Positions 47,091 to 54,950 of a stretch of DNA of 64,000 nucleotides are shown one piece after another (within the stretch, counting starts at the first letter, position 1; the number at the start of each line of letters is the position of its first letter). The DNA is taken from assembly GCA_019359275.1 (NCBI GenBank), contig JAHHHP010000005.1:1-64000 (forward strand). Direction: 5' to 3'. A program made the position numbers and the translations under genes. Under the pieces are notes generated by a model. The model ran no database searches. It worked only from the letters and a program-made list of their open reading frames with translations, and was not told the origin of the DNA. This DNA comes from Myxacorys chilensis ATA2-1-KO14. Its GTDB lineage: Bacteria; Cyanobacteriota; Cyanobacteriia; Leptolyngbyales; Leptolyngbyaceae.

Positions 47091-48680
47091 ATGAGTATCG
47101 GATATGTTGCTCTCGTCCTGCACGCTCATCTACCCTTTGTGCGTCACCCCGAAAGTGATTATGTGCTGGAAGAAGAATGGCTCTATGAAGCGATTACAGA
47201 AACGTATGTCCCATTAATTCAGGTGTTTGAGGGACTGAAACGCGATGGAATAGATTTCAAAATCACAATGAGCATGACACCGCCGTTGGTGTCTATGCTG
47301 CTCGATCCGCTGCTGAAAGAACGCTACGACGAACACTTAGCGCAGCTAGAAGAATTGACTGAACTAGAGGTCGAACGCCACGCCCACAATGGCCACATGC
47401 GCTACTTGGCAGAACATTATGCCAAAGAATTTAACGGAGTGCGGCAGACTTGGGAGAAGTACGATCGCAATTTGGTTAAAGCCTTTAAGCAGTTTCTCGA
47501 TAGCGGCAACTTAGAGATCATCACGTGTGGCGCAACGCATGGCTATCTGCCGTTGATGAAGATGTATCCGCAGGCTGTGTGGGCACAGCTTCAGGTGGCC
47601 TGTGAACATTACGAAGAAACGTTTGGTCGTGCGCCAAAAGGAATTTGGTTGCCAGAATGCGCTTACTACGAAGGATTGGAGCGCATGGTTGCCGATGCAG
47701 GGTTGCGCTATTTCCTTACCGATGGACACGGCATTCTTTATGCTCGTCCTCGTCCTCGCTTTGGCAGCTACGCGCCCATCTTTACTGAGTCGGGAGTCGC
47801 TGCGTTCGGACGCGACCACGAATCGTCGCAGCAAGTTTGGTCATCGGAGGTCGGCTATCCCGGCTCTGTGGAGTATCGCGAGTTTTACCGCGATTTGGGC
47901 TGGGATGCAGAGTACGAGTACATCAAGCCCTATGTGATGCCCAACGGTCAGCGCAAGAATGTGGGCATCAAGTACCATCGGATCACGGGAAAAGGACTTG
48001 GACTGTCAGATAAGCAGCTTTACGATCCGTACTGGGCGCGCGAGAAAGCCGCCGAGAACGCCGCTAACTTCATGTATAACCGAGAGCGGCAAGTCGAAAA
48101 TCTTTATAGCATGATGCATCGTCCGCCGATCGTGGTGTCACCTTATGATGCAGAACTCTTCGGGCATTGGTGGTATGAAGGCCCGTGGTTTATTGACTAC
48201 CTATTCCGCAAATCTTGGTTTGATCAGGGCACGTTTGCCATGACGCATTTGGCGGACTATTTGCAGGCCGAACCGACGCAGCAGGTCTGCCGCCCATCAC
48301 AGTCAAGCTGGGGCTACAAAGGGTTTCACGAATATTGGTTAAACGATACGAATGCTTGGATTTATCCACACTTGCATAAATCCGCAGAGCGCATGATCGA
48401 ACTGAGTAAGCGCGAACCGGCGGATGAGTTGGAATGGCGATCACTGAATCAAGCGGCAAGAGAACTACTGTTAGCGCAATCGTCAGACTGGGCGTTCATT
48501 ATGCGAACTGGAACGATGGTTCCTTATGCCGTGAGAAGAACGCGATCGCACCTCCAGCGCTTCAACAAACTCTATGACGATCTAAACATGGGTAAAGTCG
48601 ATTCGGGCTGGCTAGAGAAGGTCGAAGCGATTGACAATATCTTTCCCAGCATCAACTACCGCGTTTACCGACCGCTTTAG
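47091..48680 (+). CDS. GH57 1,4-alpha-glucan branching enzyme
   Basis: A 529-residue GH57 enzyme. It has HAHLPFVRHPESDYVLEE at the N-terminus, the nucleophile region GIWLPECAYYEGLE (glutamate near residue 188) and the acid/base aspartate in SPYDAELFGHWWYEGP. The C-terminal helical part typical of the family follows (SDWAFIMRTGTMVPYAVRRTRSHLQRF). It makes alpha-1,6 branches in glycogen in the cytoplasm. It may act with, or instead of, a GH13 GlgB encoded elsewhere. Confidence 0.93.
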   Translation: MSIGYVALVLHAHLPFVRHPESDYVLEEEWLYEAITETYVPLIQVFEGLKRDGIDFKITMSMTPPLVSMLLDPLLKERYDEHLAQLEELTELEVERHAHNGHMRYLAEHYAKEFNGVRQTWEKYDRNLVKAFKQFLDSGNLEIITCGATHGYLPLMKMYPQAVWAQLQVACEHYEETFGRAPKGIWLPECAYYEGLERMVADAGLRYFLTDGHGILYARPRPRFGSYAPIFTESGVAAFGRDHESSQQVWSSEVGYPGSVEYREFYRDLGWDAEYEYIKPYVMPNGQRKNVGIKYHRITGKGLGLSDKQLYDPYWAREKAAENAANFMYNRERQVENLYSMMHRPPIVVSPYDAELFGHWWYEGPWFIDYLFRKSWFDQGTFAMTHLADYLQAEPTQQVCRPSQSSWGYKGFHEYWLNDTNAWIYPHLHKSAERMIELSKREPADELEWRSLNQAARELLLAQSSDWAFIMRTGTMVPYAVRRTRSHLQRFNKLYDDLNMGKVDSGWLEKVEAIDNIFPSINYRVYRPL

Positions 48681-48710
48681 TTAGCGATTGCAGTAGCGAT
48701 TAATCATAAC

Positions 48711-48747
48711 AAGAGCAGAGATGATGCACATCCCTGCTCTTTGTTTT
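48711..48747. terminator. terminator between the GH57 gene and psaK
   Basis: Stem AAGAGCAG-GATG/CATC-CTGCTCTT with one A-C mismatch and loop ATGCA, followed by TGTTTT. It ends the GH57 message and lies about 19 bp from the psaK stop, so it may serve both. Confidence 0.75.
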
Positions 48748-48765
48748 AGGTATCTTTTTAGATAT

Positions 48766-49041
48766 TTATTTCACACCTGTGTTTGCAAGTGCCAACGTTA
48801 GCACAAAGCCAAGAACATGCCCAAAGCTCATGGATGCTAAAAATCCAGCAACGCTAATGTTATTGAATAAAGATTTAGAAAACGGTAACGGCATTCTCGC
48901 GCCGACATGCGGATATTTGATAGTGCGGCTAGCAATGAACAATACAAAAAGACAAGAGCCGATAATCAGGGGCGTTCCTTGCCAGTTAAATAATGCAGTG
49001 GATGGAGCCTCTGGAAATGCGGCGGCAAACAAATGAAGCAT
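48766..49041 (-). CDS. psaK: photosystem I reaction centre subunit PsaK
   Basis: A 91-residue PsaK-family thylakoid membrane protein. It has two transmembrane helices (about residues 23-41 and 63-86) joined by a loop with IKYPHVG. The second helix has SFGHVLGFVLTLALANTG, the chlorophyll-binding pattern of PsaK. It sits at the edge of PSI and helps state transitions. ATG 49041 follows GGGAG at 8 bases; TTG 49056 is less likely. Whether it is the constitutive PsaK1 or the stress-induced PsaK2 cannot be decided. The terminator region is shared with the GH57 gene. Confidence 0.85.
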   Translation of the reverse strand: MLHLFAAAFPEAPSTALFNWQGTPLIIGSCLFVLFIASRTIKYPHVGARMPLPFSKSLFNNISVAGFLASMSFGHVLGFVLTLALANTGVK

Positions 49042-49237
49042 AGAGCTTACTCCCAAACCTTTTTTCTGTTCTCTAGTCTTTCGTATTTACTGATATCTAG
49101 CGTCCTTCCTATGTCGTACCTTCTGATCTGTCTCGTGAGAGATTGATCTAGGTTAAGTTATTTGAACTTTATGTAGGGGTACGATCGCAGATTAATTCTT
49201 AGGCTTGCATCAGCACTGTTTAAGAAGCGAGGCACAC

Positions 49238-49726
49238 ATGACATTTACGAATACAGACGCTACTACTTTGGTGTCTAAGTTCAAACAACTTCCGATTAAT
49301 GACCAAATTGCGGCACTAGGTCAAATCTATTCCCAAGTAGCTGCATCGGTGCCATCCACTGCCTCAAAACATGTTGAAGATGTGGTGAAAGGAGTTCTGG
49401 GAATGCGCCATGAAGGACAACTTCATTTTCTAGAAGATGTGTTGTCTGATACCGATCGCGATGAAGTAGCGCTTGACATTAACCCAAGCAAAGCAATGGC
49501 AGAACTGGCTCCAGGCGATGGTGTTGAGCCACCACTTAGCGCATACGAAGCACTGACTCCAAGCGATCGCTTACTGGTCTGGTCTCAACTCGCTCGTCAC
49601 ATGGGCGACCAATTCATTGCGCTGCCTGCGGATTATCAAGTATCGGATGCTGCAAAAGAGGTGCTCACAGCGCTTCAGTCGGCGGGTACTGAAGACAAGG
49701 TGAATTTCTTGAGTCAGATTGTGTAA
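49238..49726 (+). CDS. helical carotenoid protein (OCP N-terminal domain homologue)
   Basis: A 162-residue protein spanning only the carotenoid-binding N-terminal domain of OCP. It shows the helical repeat DALVxxFKQL..DDQ pattern (VSKFKQLPINDQIAALGQIY), LSAYEALTPSDRLLVWSQLARHM and the LPADYQVS signature. The C-terminal NTF2-like domain is absent, as in HCPs. The tryptophan at the usual LLWFIY position is missing (ALGQIY), while the VWSQL tryptophan is kept. Such proteins bind a carotenoid and quench singlet oxygen or phycobilisomes. ATG 49238 follows GCGAGG. Confidence 0.88.
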   Translation: MTFTNTDATTLVSKFKQLPINDQIAALGQIYSQVAASVPSTASKHVEDVVKGVLGMRHEGQLHFLEDVLSDTDRDEVALDINPSKAMAELAPGDGVEPPLSAYEALTPSDRLLVWSQLARHMGDQFIALPADYQVSDAAKEVLTALQSAGTEDKVNFLSQIV

Positions 49727-49782
49727 TTTGATCATGTAATTTGACCTTCATTTCAGCCGTTTGACGCCCAAGAATAGTGTAG

Positions 49783-49843
49783 ATTCGTAGTCTGTGACTC
49801 GTTATGTAAGAGAACACTAAATTACGGATTGCAGACTACGAAT
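49783..49843. repeat. palindromic element upstream of folP
   Basis: A perfect 12-bp inverted repeat ATTCGTAGTCTG (49783-49794) and CAGACTACGAAT (49832-49843). Related sequence lies upstream of aroC (TTCGTAGTCTGT at 43699-43710 with CTACGAATT at 43752-43760). Confidence 0.85.
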
Positions 49844-49853
49844 TGCACGCCTT

Positions 49854-50747
49854 ATGTCATTAAATTCTCGGTCTTTGCGCGGTTCTTCCGGAGACGTGCG
49901 TACTCATCGCACGTTCTCTTGGGGTGAACGAACTTACATTATGGGCGTCCTTAACGTGACGCCCGATAGTTTTAGCGATGGCGGACAGTTCAATACGGTA
50001 GAGACTGCGCTAAGGCAAGCGCATCAAATGGTGGCCGATGGTGCAGATATCCTAGATGTGGGTGGACAATCGACTCGCCCTAATGCAGAAGAGGTGACGC
50101 TACAGGAAGAACTCCAGCGTGTGGTTCCAATCATTGAAGCGATTCGCCGCGATCGCACTTTTGATCAAATTCCGATTTCTATCGATACGACGCGATCGCA
50201 AGTCGCAGAAGCCGCGATCGCGGCTGGAGCCGATATCGTTAACGATATCTCTGGCGGAATGTATGATCCTCAAATTCTAACAACAACAGCAACGCTTGGT
50301 GTTCCGATCATTTTGATGCACATGCGTGGAACACCAAAAACAATGCAAACGTTAACAGAGTATGATGATCTAATTGAAGAGATCCTTCAGTTCTTAGAGC
50401 AACGAATCGAAGCCGCGATCGCAGCGGGTGTTAATCGCGATCGCATCATGATTGATCCGGGTATTGGATTTGCCAAAAAATACAATCAAAGTCTCGAAAT
50501 CCTGCGCCGTCTAGATGAATTTCAGCGTTTGAAGTGCCCGATTTTAGTGGGGGTTTCTCGCAAGAGTTTTATTGGTCATATCCTCAATCAGCCTAATCCA
50601 AAAAAGCGAGTTTGGGGAACAGCCGCCGCGTGTGTGAGCGCGATCGCAAAAGGGGCTGGTGTGGTTCGCGTTCATGACGTGGCAGAAATGCGAGATGCCT
50701 GTCGCGTAGCGGATGCAGTCTGGCGATCGGCTACGCCACAAAAATAA
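49854..50747 (+). CDS. folP: dihydropteroate synthase
   Basis: A 297-residue FolP TIM barrel. It has MGVLNVTPDSFSDGGQFN, DVGGQSTRPNAEEV, SIDTTRSQVAEAAIAAGADIVNDISGG, MHMRGTPKTM, MIDPGIGFAKKYNQS and VGVSRKSFIG, the pterin- and pABA-binding signatures. It catalyses the condensation of pABA with dihydropterin pyrophosphate in folate synthesis. ATG 49854 lies 10 bp after a palindromic element. It converges on the accessory block beginning at 50770. Confidence 0.96.
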   Translation: MSLNSRSLRGSSGDVRTHRTFSWGERTYIMGVLNVTPDSFSDGGQFNTVETALRQAHQMVADGADILDVGGQSTRPNAEEVTLQEELQRVVPIIEAIRRDRTFDQIPISIDTTRSQVAEAAIAAGADIVNDISGGMYDPQILTTTATLGVPIILMHMRGTPKTMQTLTEYDDLIEEILQFLEQRIEAAIAAGVNRDRIMIDPGIGFAKKYNQSLEILRRLDEFQRLKCPILVGVSRKSFIGHILNQPNPKKRVWGTAAACVSAIAKGAGVVRVHDVAEMRDACRVADAVWRSATPQK

Positions 50748-50769
50748 AATATTCAACAAAAATAGTTGA

Positions 50770-51367
50770 TCAAGCTTTCTGAGCAATCACATACACATGA
50801 TTTTCAGGATATTGATCGTATTCAAGGTGAAGACATGTACACTGATGCTCATCCAGAAGCTTTAGGAAAGCGTTAACGCCCAGCGTGCTGTACTCAAAGT
50901 CTTGACCTTGAAATGTACTAGAAACCTCATCTTCCATGTCTACCCCCACAGGTGAACATCAGCACGCCATCAGCTTTGAGGGCATCGCATAGCTTTTTCA
51001 TAACAGGTTCTTGCAGGTTTAGTGGCAGATGGAACGTGCCGTCCCAAGCAGCAATCAAGCTGTAGAGTTTGGGAGGAGACCTACAGCAGATATCTTCCCG
51101 ATAAAAGGTAATGCCTAGATGCAGTTGCTTGGCTAAATCGATCATTTCCTCAGAAATATCCAGTCCTTCCACTTGAAATCCATGTTCGTTGAGGACTTTA
51201 ATAAAACGTCCGCTGCTTCCACACCCTACATCAAGAGCGAATTGCTTCTTGTGCGTGAATTTGATGGCCCGCTCCAACTGCACGATTCCATAAAGCGAGT
51301 CCTGATGCTGAGTCTGCCACCACTCAGCAATCCGATTGTATCGAGCGGCTGTGTCTTCTGGGTGCAT
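50770..51367 (-). pseudogene. class I SAM methyltransferase with a frameshift
   Basis: A SAM-dependent methyltransferase read from ATG 51367. It has motif I ALDVGCGSSGRFIKVL and the post-I VEGLDISEEMIDLA. The frame stops early after MFTCGG at 50927. If one G of the run of five (plus-strand C at 50943-50947) is removed, the frame continues for 58 more codons (VDMEDEVSSTFQGQDFEYST...HVYVIAQKA) to a TGA at 50772-50770, giving a normal length of 198 residues. So this is a frameshifted gene or a homopolymer sequencing error. Substrate unknown. It may be the last gene of a cassette array. Confidence 0.8.
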
Positions 51368-51450
51368 ACTTAGCCCTACTTATGACTCTCTAAATTTTGT
51401 TTATTGTCTACGAGTTAGTTCAACTTACGCGACAACTAAAAATCTAAGTA

Positions 51451-51536
51451 GGTTAACGGCACAAATCAGCGGCGGTAGTCAGTCCTGAAGGCACCACCAG
51501 GGGCTTGAACTGTCCGCTGCATTTGATTTGTTAGGT
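51451..51536 (-). mobile_element. integron attC-like site
   Basis: An 86-bp imperfect inverted repeat, read on the minus strand. R''-like ACCTAAC (51536-51530) is followed by AAATCAAATGCAGCGG, a variable centre with a small hairpin, CCGCTGATTTGTGCC, and R'-like GTTAACC (51457-51451). The arms pair with extra unpaired bases, as in attC folding. R' deviates from the GTTRRRY consensus at one position. It lies at the 3' end of the acetyltransferase, whose TAA stop (51533-51531) is inside the R'' box. Confidence 0.65.
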
Positions 51537-52034
51537 GGCGCAAGGGATTGTAATTTCCATCAAATGCACCTCTGGATGTCCAGGACGTGGACCAAGATCA
51601 ACCCAGCCATGCTTACGATAGTATGCTATTGCTCGGTGATTGCTTGGGCTGACTGACAACTGTGCTTTGCTGACCTCTAACTTCTTGAATACCTTAATTG
51701 CATACTGATTTAGTTCATCACCTATCCCTCCGCCTCGCGCTTCAGGAATTAAGTAGAACAAATTGACATAACCAAGTCTTGGTTGCTCACGCAAACGCAT
51801 CTCGACTTGACCAACAATGTGTCCATCTTCTAAAACATGGACGCATCCCTCAGGTAACTCAGCAATCTGTTTTTGCAGCCAATCGAGGTATTCCTTTCCG
51901 TCTTTACCGTTTTCTTGATCAAAACGTTGTGCTCCATTCAAAAAGCTGCACTCGTAGGAATCACGGCGGAAGCATACGCACAGGTCAGCGTGACGAGCGA
52001 GATCGATAGTGGTAAAAGTGATCCCTTTTGGCAT
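51531..52034 (-). CDS. GNAT-family N-acetyltransferase (cassette gene)
   Basis: A 167-residue GNAT acetyltransferase. The acetyl-CoA binding motif A is visible as LIPEARGGGIGDELNQYAIKVF, followed by motif B-like LSVSPSNHRAIAYYRKHGWVDLG. ATG 52034 (MPKGITFTT) or 52049 may be the start. The stop codon is part of the attC-like site, typical of gene cassettes. The N-terminal DSYECSFLNGA pattern suggests an aminoglycoside- or small-molecule acetyltransferase type, but the substrate is not deducible. Confidence 0.85.
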   Translation of the reverse strand: MPKGITFTTIDLARHADLCVCFRRDSYECSFLNGAQRFDQENGKDGKEYLDWLQKQIAELPEGCVHVLEDGHIVGQVEMRLREQPRLGYVNLFYLIPEARGGGIGDELNQYAIKVFKKLEVSKAQLSVSPSNHRAIAYYRKHGWVDLGPRPGHPEVHLMEITIPCAT

Positions 52035-52167
52035 TGTTTGTAAAATCAATGCTCAGTTAACAGTTGAATTCCAACTGCTCTATTTTGCATCGCCTACAGA
52101 TGAGTTCGACTCAGTGCTGAATGCCTCGCCAATTATCTTGAAGTACCCCCTACAGATAGCCTAAGCC

Positions 52168-52255
52168 ATCTAACGACCTGTCCACCCGCCGCTAGTAACC
52201 TTTTGGACTCAACGCAAAGACGCTATACGGTCGGTGTGCAACGGGATTGTTAGAC
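52168..52255 (-). mobile_element. integron attC-like site
   Basis: An 88-bp site read on the minus strand. R'' GTCTAAC (52255-52249) is followed by AATCCCGTTGCACACCGACCG, a variable centre, then GGCGGGTGGACAGGTC and R' GTTAGAT (52174-52168). R'' and R' fit the RYYYAAC and GTTRRRY consensus exactly, and the inner arms pair imperfectly. The TAA stop of the DUF5615 gene (52252-52250) lies inside R'', the same arrangement as at the neighbouring site. Confidence 0.7.
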
Positions 52256-52624
52256 ATCTGGCACTAACGGCAAACGACGGATACGAATACGGCTCAGCTC
52301 AACCGTAATGGCTGATCCTTGTTCTAGATCCTCCTCGCATTCAGCGATCGCTGTCAGCAAAAGATCCGTGAGCGCCTGGGCACGTAATCTTTCAATCCAA
52401 ATGCGAATGACTGAAGGAGCGATCGCTACATCAAGTGCTAGCAGAGTATGAAAATCTGCATCAAGAGTCGCAACGATACGCCCCTCGTCTTTGGCTCTCT
52501 GAATAATGCCTGCATCTTCAGCTTCAGACATCCCAATTTCACCAACATGGATAGTGTCGATACCTGCATCACGCAACAACGCTGCCGCAGAGAGTGGCAA
52601 TCCCTGATCAAGCAACAGTTTCAT
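52250..52624 (-). CDS. DUF5615 PIN-like toxin
   Basis: A 124-residue PIN-like protein (Mut7-C/DUF5615). It starts MKLLLDQGLP with the first acidic residue, then has HVGEIGMSEAEDAGIIQRAKDEGRIVATLDADFHTLLAL with the conserved D-x-D-F. It is predicted to be an RNase toxin paired with the upstream DUF433 protein, whose gene overlaps it by 17 bp. ATG 52624 is preferred over 52672 because family members begin at this point. Its stop is embedded in the attC-like site. Confidence 0.85.
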   Translation of the reverse strand: MKLLLDQGLPLSAAALLRDAGIDTIHVGEIGMSEAEDAGIIQRAKDEGRIVATLDADFHTLLALDVAIAPSVIRIWIERLRAQALTDLLLTAIAECEEDLEQGSAITVELSRIRIRRLPLVPDV

Positions 52625-52850
52625 AGCGATTAGGAAGCTCAATGATGCGATCGTCCAAATAGGAAGAGGCAAAAATTAGGGCTTGTCGGATATCTTCCTC
52701 CTCTAGCTCTGGAAACTCTTGATGTAATTCTTCTCGATTAGGATAAGTTGCTAATAGCTCAATCACCCGACGAACCGTAAGGCGAAGATTACGAATGCAG
52801 GGTTGTCCATTCATCCGTTTTGGATCGCTCGTAATACGATCTAGTCTCAT
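52608..52850 (-). CDS. DUF433 antitoxin
   Basis: An 80-residue DUF433 protein: RITSDPKRMNGQPCIRNLRLTVRRVIELLA (DNA-binding helix-turn-helix) followed by LEEEDIRQALIFASSYLDDRI. It acts as antitoxin and probable autorepressor of the following DUF5615 gene, with which it forms a translationally coupled pair (17-bp overlap). The GC content and TA type are usual for mobile cassettes. Confidence 0.85.
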   Translation of the reverse strand: MRLDRITSDPKRMNGQPCIRNLRLTVRRVIELLATYPNREELHQEFPELEEEDIRQALIFASSYLDDRIIELPNRYETVA

Positions 52851-52886
52851 TAGAATGATTCCAACGCTTCACTATTATTTTAACCT

Positions 52887-53123
52887 TCAACGAGAATAGG
52901 TCATACCTGCAATACAGGCTCTGCATATCCATTCTCCATCATCACATGAGCCGTCTCCCATGCTGTCTTTGCGCCCGCAGCTAGAGCAAGTCAGCAAAAT
53001 TGGGGAGCTTGGCGAAGCCAATCGCTTTGGGAACTGCGAAGCAACCGCACTCATCACCGCCACTTGGTCTGCCGCACTGAGCGTTGCACTAATTCTGTCG
53101 GTTGACATCGGTTGAAATCTCAC
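52887..53123 (-). CDS. hypothetical zinc-ribbon protein, possibly rebuilt by a repeat insertion
   Basis: A 78-residue protein. The first 27 residues (MSTDRISATLSAADQVAVMSAVASQF) look like the start of a longer helical protein. The middle RLASPSSP is encoded by a palindromic repeat (53000-53026). The end has a zinc-ribbon-like CSSC...CDDGEWICRAC. No family recognised. It may be a real small protein or a fused remnant. There is no attC-like site at its 3' end; the DUF433 start is 36 bp away. Confidence 0.45.
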   Translation of the reverse strand: MRFQPMSTDRISATLSAADQVAVMSAVASQFPKRLASPSSPILLTCSSCGRKDSMGDGSCDDGEWICRACIAGMTYSR

Positions 53124-53219
53124 TGTGTTTCGGACAGAATTATCGTGCCCAAAAAATAAGCGGCTCCATCCTATCGGTGGTTCCGCTTGTTATGTTATGA
53201 ACTCCATCGCTTCAATCTT

Positions 53220-54371
53220 TTAAGAGACAGACGTTTCCCGCCGATCCTCAACTCGATTTGCGTCCGCGATCGCAACTGGAGATTCAACGCCATGTGCATC
53301 CACAATCGGGGCGTGGGGCGATCGCAGCGTCACCAGAATGCTCTTAATCACCACGGCAGTCGGCACAGCGATAATAACTCCCAACAAACCGCCCACTCGT
53401 GCCCCTGTCAGAATCGACAGAAACACCCAGACGGGGTTCAGTCCGGTCACACTGCCCAAAATTCTCGGTGCGGCTAAGTTCTCAATAATTTGCTGCACAA
53501 TCAGCGAGGCAATTAGCACCTCAACACCGAGACCAATATCCCGTAAGGCGACCAAAATCGAGACGATCGCAATTCCAACTGACCCACCAAATGGAACTAG
53601 CGCCATCGTGCCGATCGTCAGTCCAAACAGTAGCCCAAAGGGAACTCGCAGCGTCAGAAAAGTCACCGTCAAGACAAATCCCATGCAGGTCGATGAGATC
53701 AATTGTCCAAAGAAAAAGTTTTGAAAGCTGAGGCGAATCGTTTCGGTAAACGGCTCTCGAATCCTGAGAGGCAGCCATTCGACCAAACTCTCCCACAAGC
53801 GATCGCTAAACTGTAGCAGATAGAACGTCAAAACCAACGTCAGCAGTACATCAAGCAAGCTTGTGACCGTCACTACCGCCAATCCTAAAATATCGCCCGC
53901 CAATCGCTGAAGCTGAATTTTGACCGGGGATGTGATTTGGTCTGCTAACACATCTAGACTGATCGGAAAGCCCGCTTTCTCTAACTGATCGTTTAAAAGA
54001 ATCAGTTGTCGTTGTCCAGAATCGATCCATTCGGGTAAACGAACCACGAGTTGCTCAGCCTGCTGGAGCGCAATCGGCACAAGCGTCACGCCCAGCCCTA
54101 ACAGCACCGCGATCGCAAACAAAAACACCACGATCGCCGCTCGTCCACGGGTGGCTCCATGTTGCTGCATGTAGCTCACTGGATAGTTGAGCAAAAACGT
54201 CAGCAGTGATGCCCCCAAGAGGATCACAATCAGCGAATTGAAGTAAGTAAAGATCGACGCTAACGCCCACGCATTGAGAACAACGAGTGGAATGAATAAA
54301 GCGATCGCGATCGCACGGAATAAGGGAGACAACGACTCCCACCAAGTTAATAGCCTGTTGCGTTGGGGCAT
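53220..54371 (-). CDS. AI-2E-family transporter
   Basis: A 383-residue membrane protein of the AI-2 exporter (UPF0118/PerM) family with about eight transmembrane helices. The large middle loop (about residues 115-160) and the C-terminal conserved block LGLGVEVLIASLIVQQIIENLAAPRILGSVTGLNPVWVFLSILTGARVGGLLGVIIAVPTAVVIKSIL are typical. Functions of the family range from autoinducer export to Na+/H+ antiport; the substrate here is unknown. Starts at ATG 54371, divergent from the gene at 54482. Confidence 0.9.
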   Translation of the reverse strand: MPQRNRLLTWWESLSPLFRAIAIALFIPLVVLNAWALASIFTYFNSLIVILLGASLLTFLLNYPVSYMQQHGATRGRAAIVVFLFAIAVLLGLGVTLVPIALQQAEQLVVRLPEWIDSGQRQLILLNDQLEKAGFPISLDVLADQITSPVKIQLQRLAGDILGLAVVTVTSLLDVLLTLVLTFYLLQFSDRLWESLVEWLPLRIREPFTETIRLSFQNFFFGQLISSTCMGFVLTVTFLTLRVPFGLLFGLTIGTMALVPFGGSVGIAIVSILVALRDIGLGVEVLIASLIVQQIIENLAAPRILGSVTGLNPVWVFLSILTGARVGGLLGVIIAVPTAVVIKSILVTLRSPHAPIVDAHGVESPVAIADANRVEDRRETSVS

Positions 54372-54481
54372 GATGCAGCAAGAAGTAACGGTGACGTTCC
54401 TGACTCTTTTGGGAAGTCTCTAGTTATTATTATCTCTCTTGATCCCATTGTTCATCTTCCTTAATCACTACTCCCTGTCTT

Positions 54482-54832
54482 ATGACTGATTTTCTAGAGC
54501 GTGACGAGAGCCGTCATATTAAATTGTTCCTCTATCTATTGCCTGTGTTCGGCTTTTTCCCAGCGCTCTGGACGCTCTATCGTCGGGGAGGCGGTCGCCA
54601 AGAGCGCGCCCTCAGTCGTCTGGTCATTAAGGTCTGCCTTGGTTGGCTAGTTGCCTATCTTTTGCTGGGATTTGGCGCGACTGCCTCAGAATCTTCCCAG
54701 ATTCCAATTTTGATTACGGCTAGTCTACTCACCTCTGGTTATTTTTTGGTTAACTTCTGGATGATGGTGCAACTGTGGCAGCGCAAATCGATTGGATTAC
54801 CCATCATCGGACGGGTGGGACGGATGCTTTGA
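54482..54832 (+). CDS. small membrane protein, unknown function
   Basis: A 116-residue protein with an acidic start (MTDFLERDESRH) and three hydrophobic segments (about residues 14-31, 46-65, 74-96). The LPVFGFFPALWTLYRRGGGRQERALSRL pattern is seen in cyanobacterial hypothetical proteins, perhaps related to DUF4870-type small membrane proteins. No motif indicates a reaction. It is followed by a multi-hairpin repeat, which may serve as terminator. Confidence 0.65.
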   Translation: MTDFLERDESRHIKLFLYLLPVFGFFPALWTLYRRGGGRQERALSRLVIKVCLGWLVAYLLLGFGATASESSQIPILITASLLTSGYFLVNFWMMVQLWQRKSIGLPIIGRVGRML

Positions 54833-54861
54833 GCTTAAGGTCGTGAAAGAAGGCTCGGATT

Positions 54862-54950
54862 TGCCCTCACCCCAACCCTCTCCCGCAGGAGAGGGAGCAA
54901 GAGTTGATTCCCCTTCTCCCAGTGGGAGAAGAGGCTAGGGGATGAGGGCA
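54862..54950. repeat. multi-hairpin dispersed-type repeat
   Basis: Outer arms TGCCCTCA(CCCC) and (GGGGA)TGAGGGCA pair (54862-54873 with 54938-54950). Inside are the hairpins CCCTCTCC/GGAGAGGG (54876-54895) and CTTCTCCC/GGGAGAAG. The CCCTCACCCC / GGGGATGAGGGC pattern is a common intergenic repeat of cyanobacteria and other bacteria. It sits between convergent genes. Confidence 0.75.

Noticed and set aside
53124..53219. Third attC-like site at the 5' side of the cassette block
   Set aside because: The hairpin AAGCGG/CCGCTT lacks R''/R' boxes and fits better as a terminator for the AI-2E-family transporter gene.
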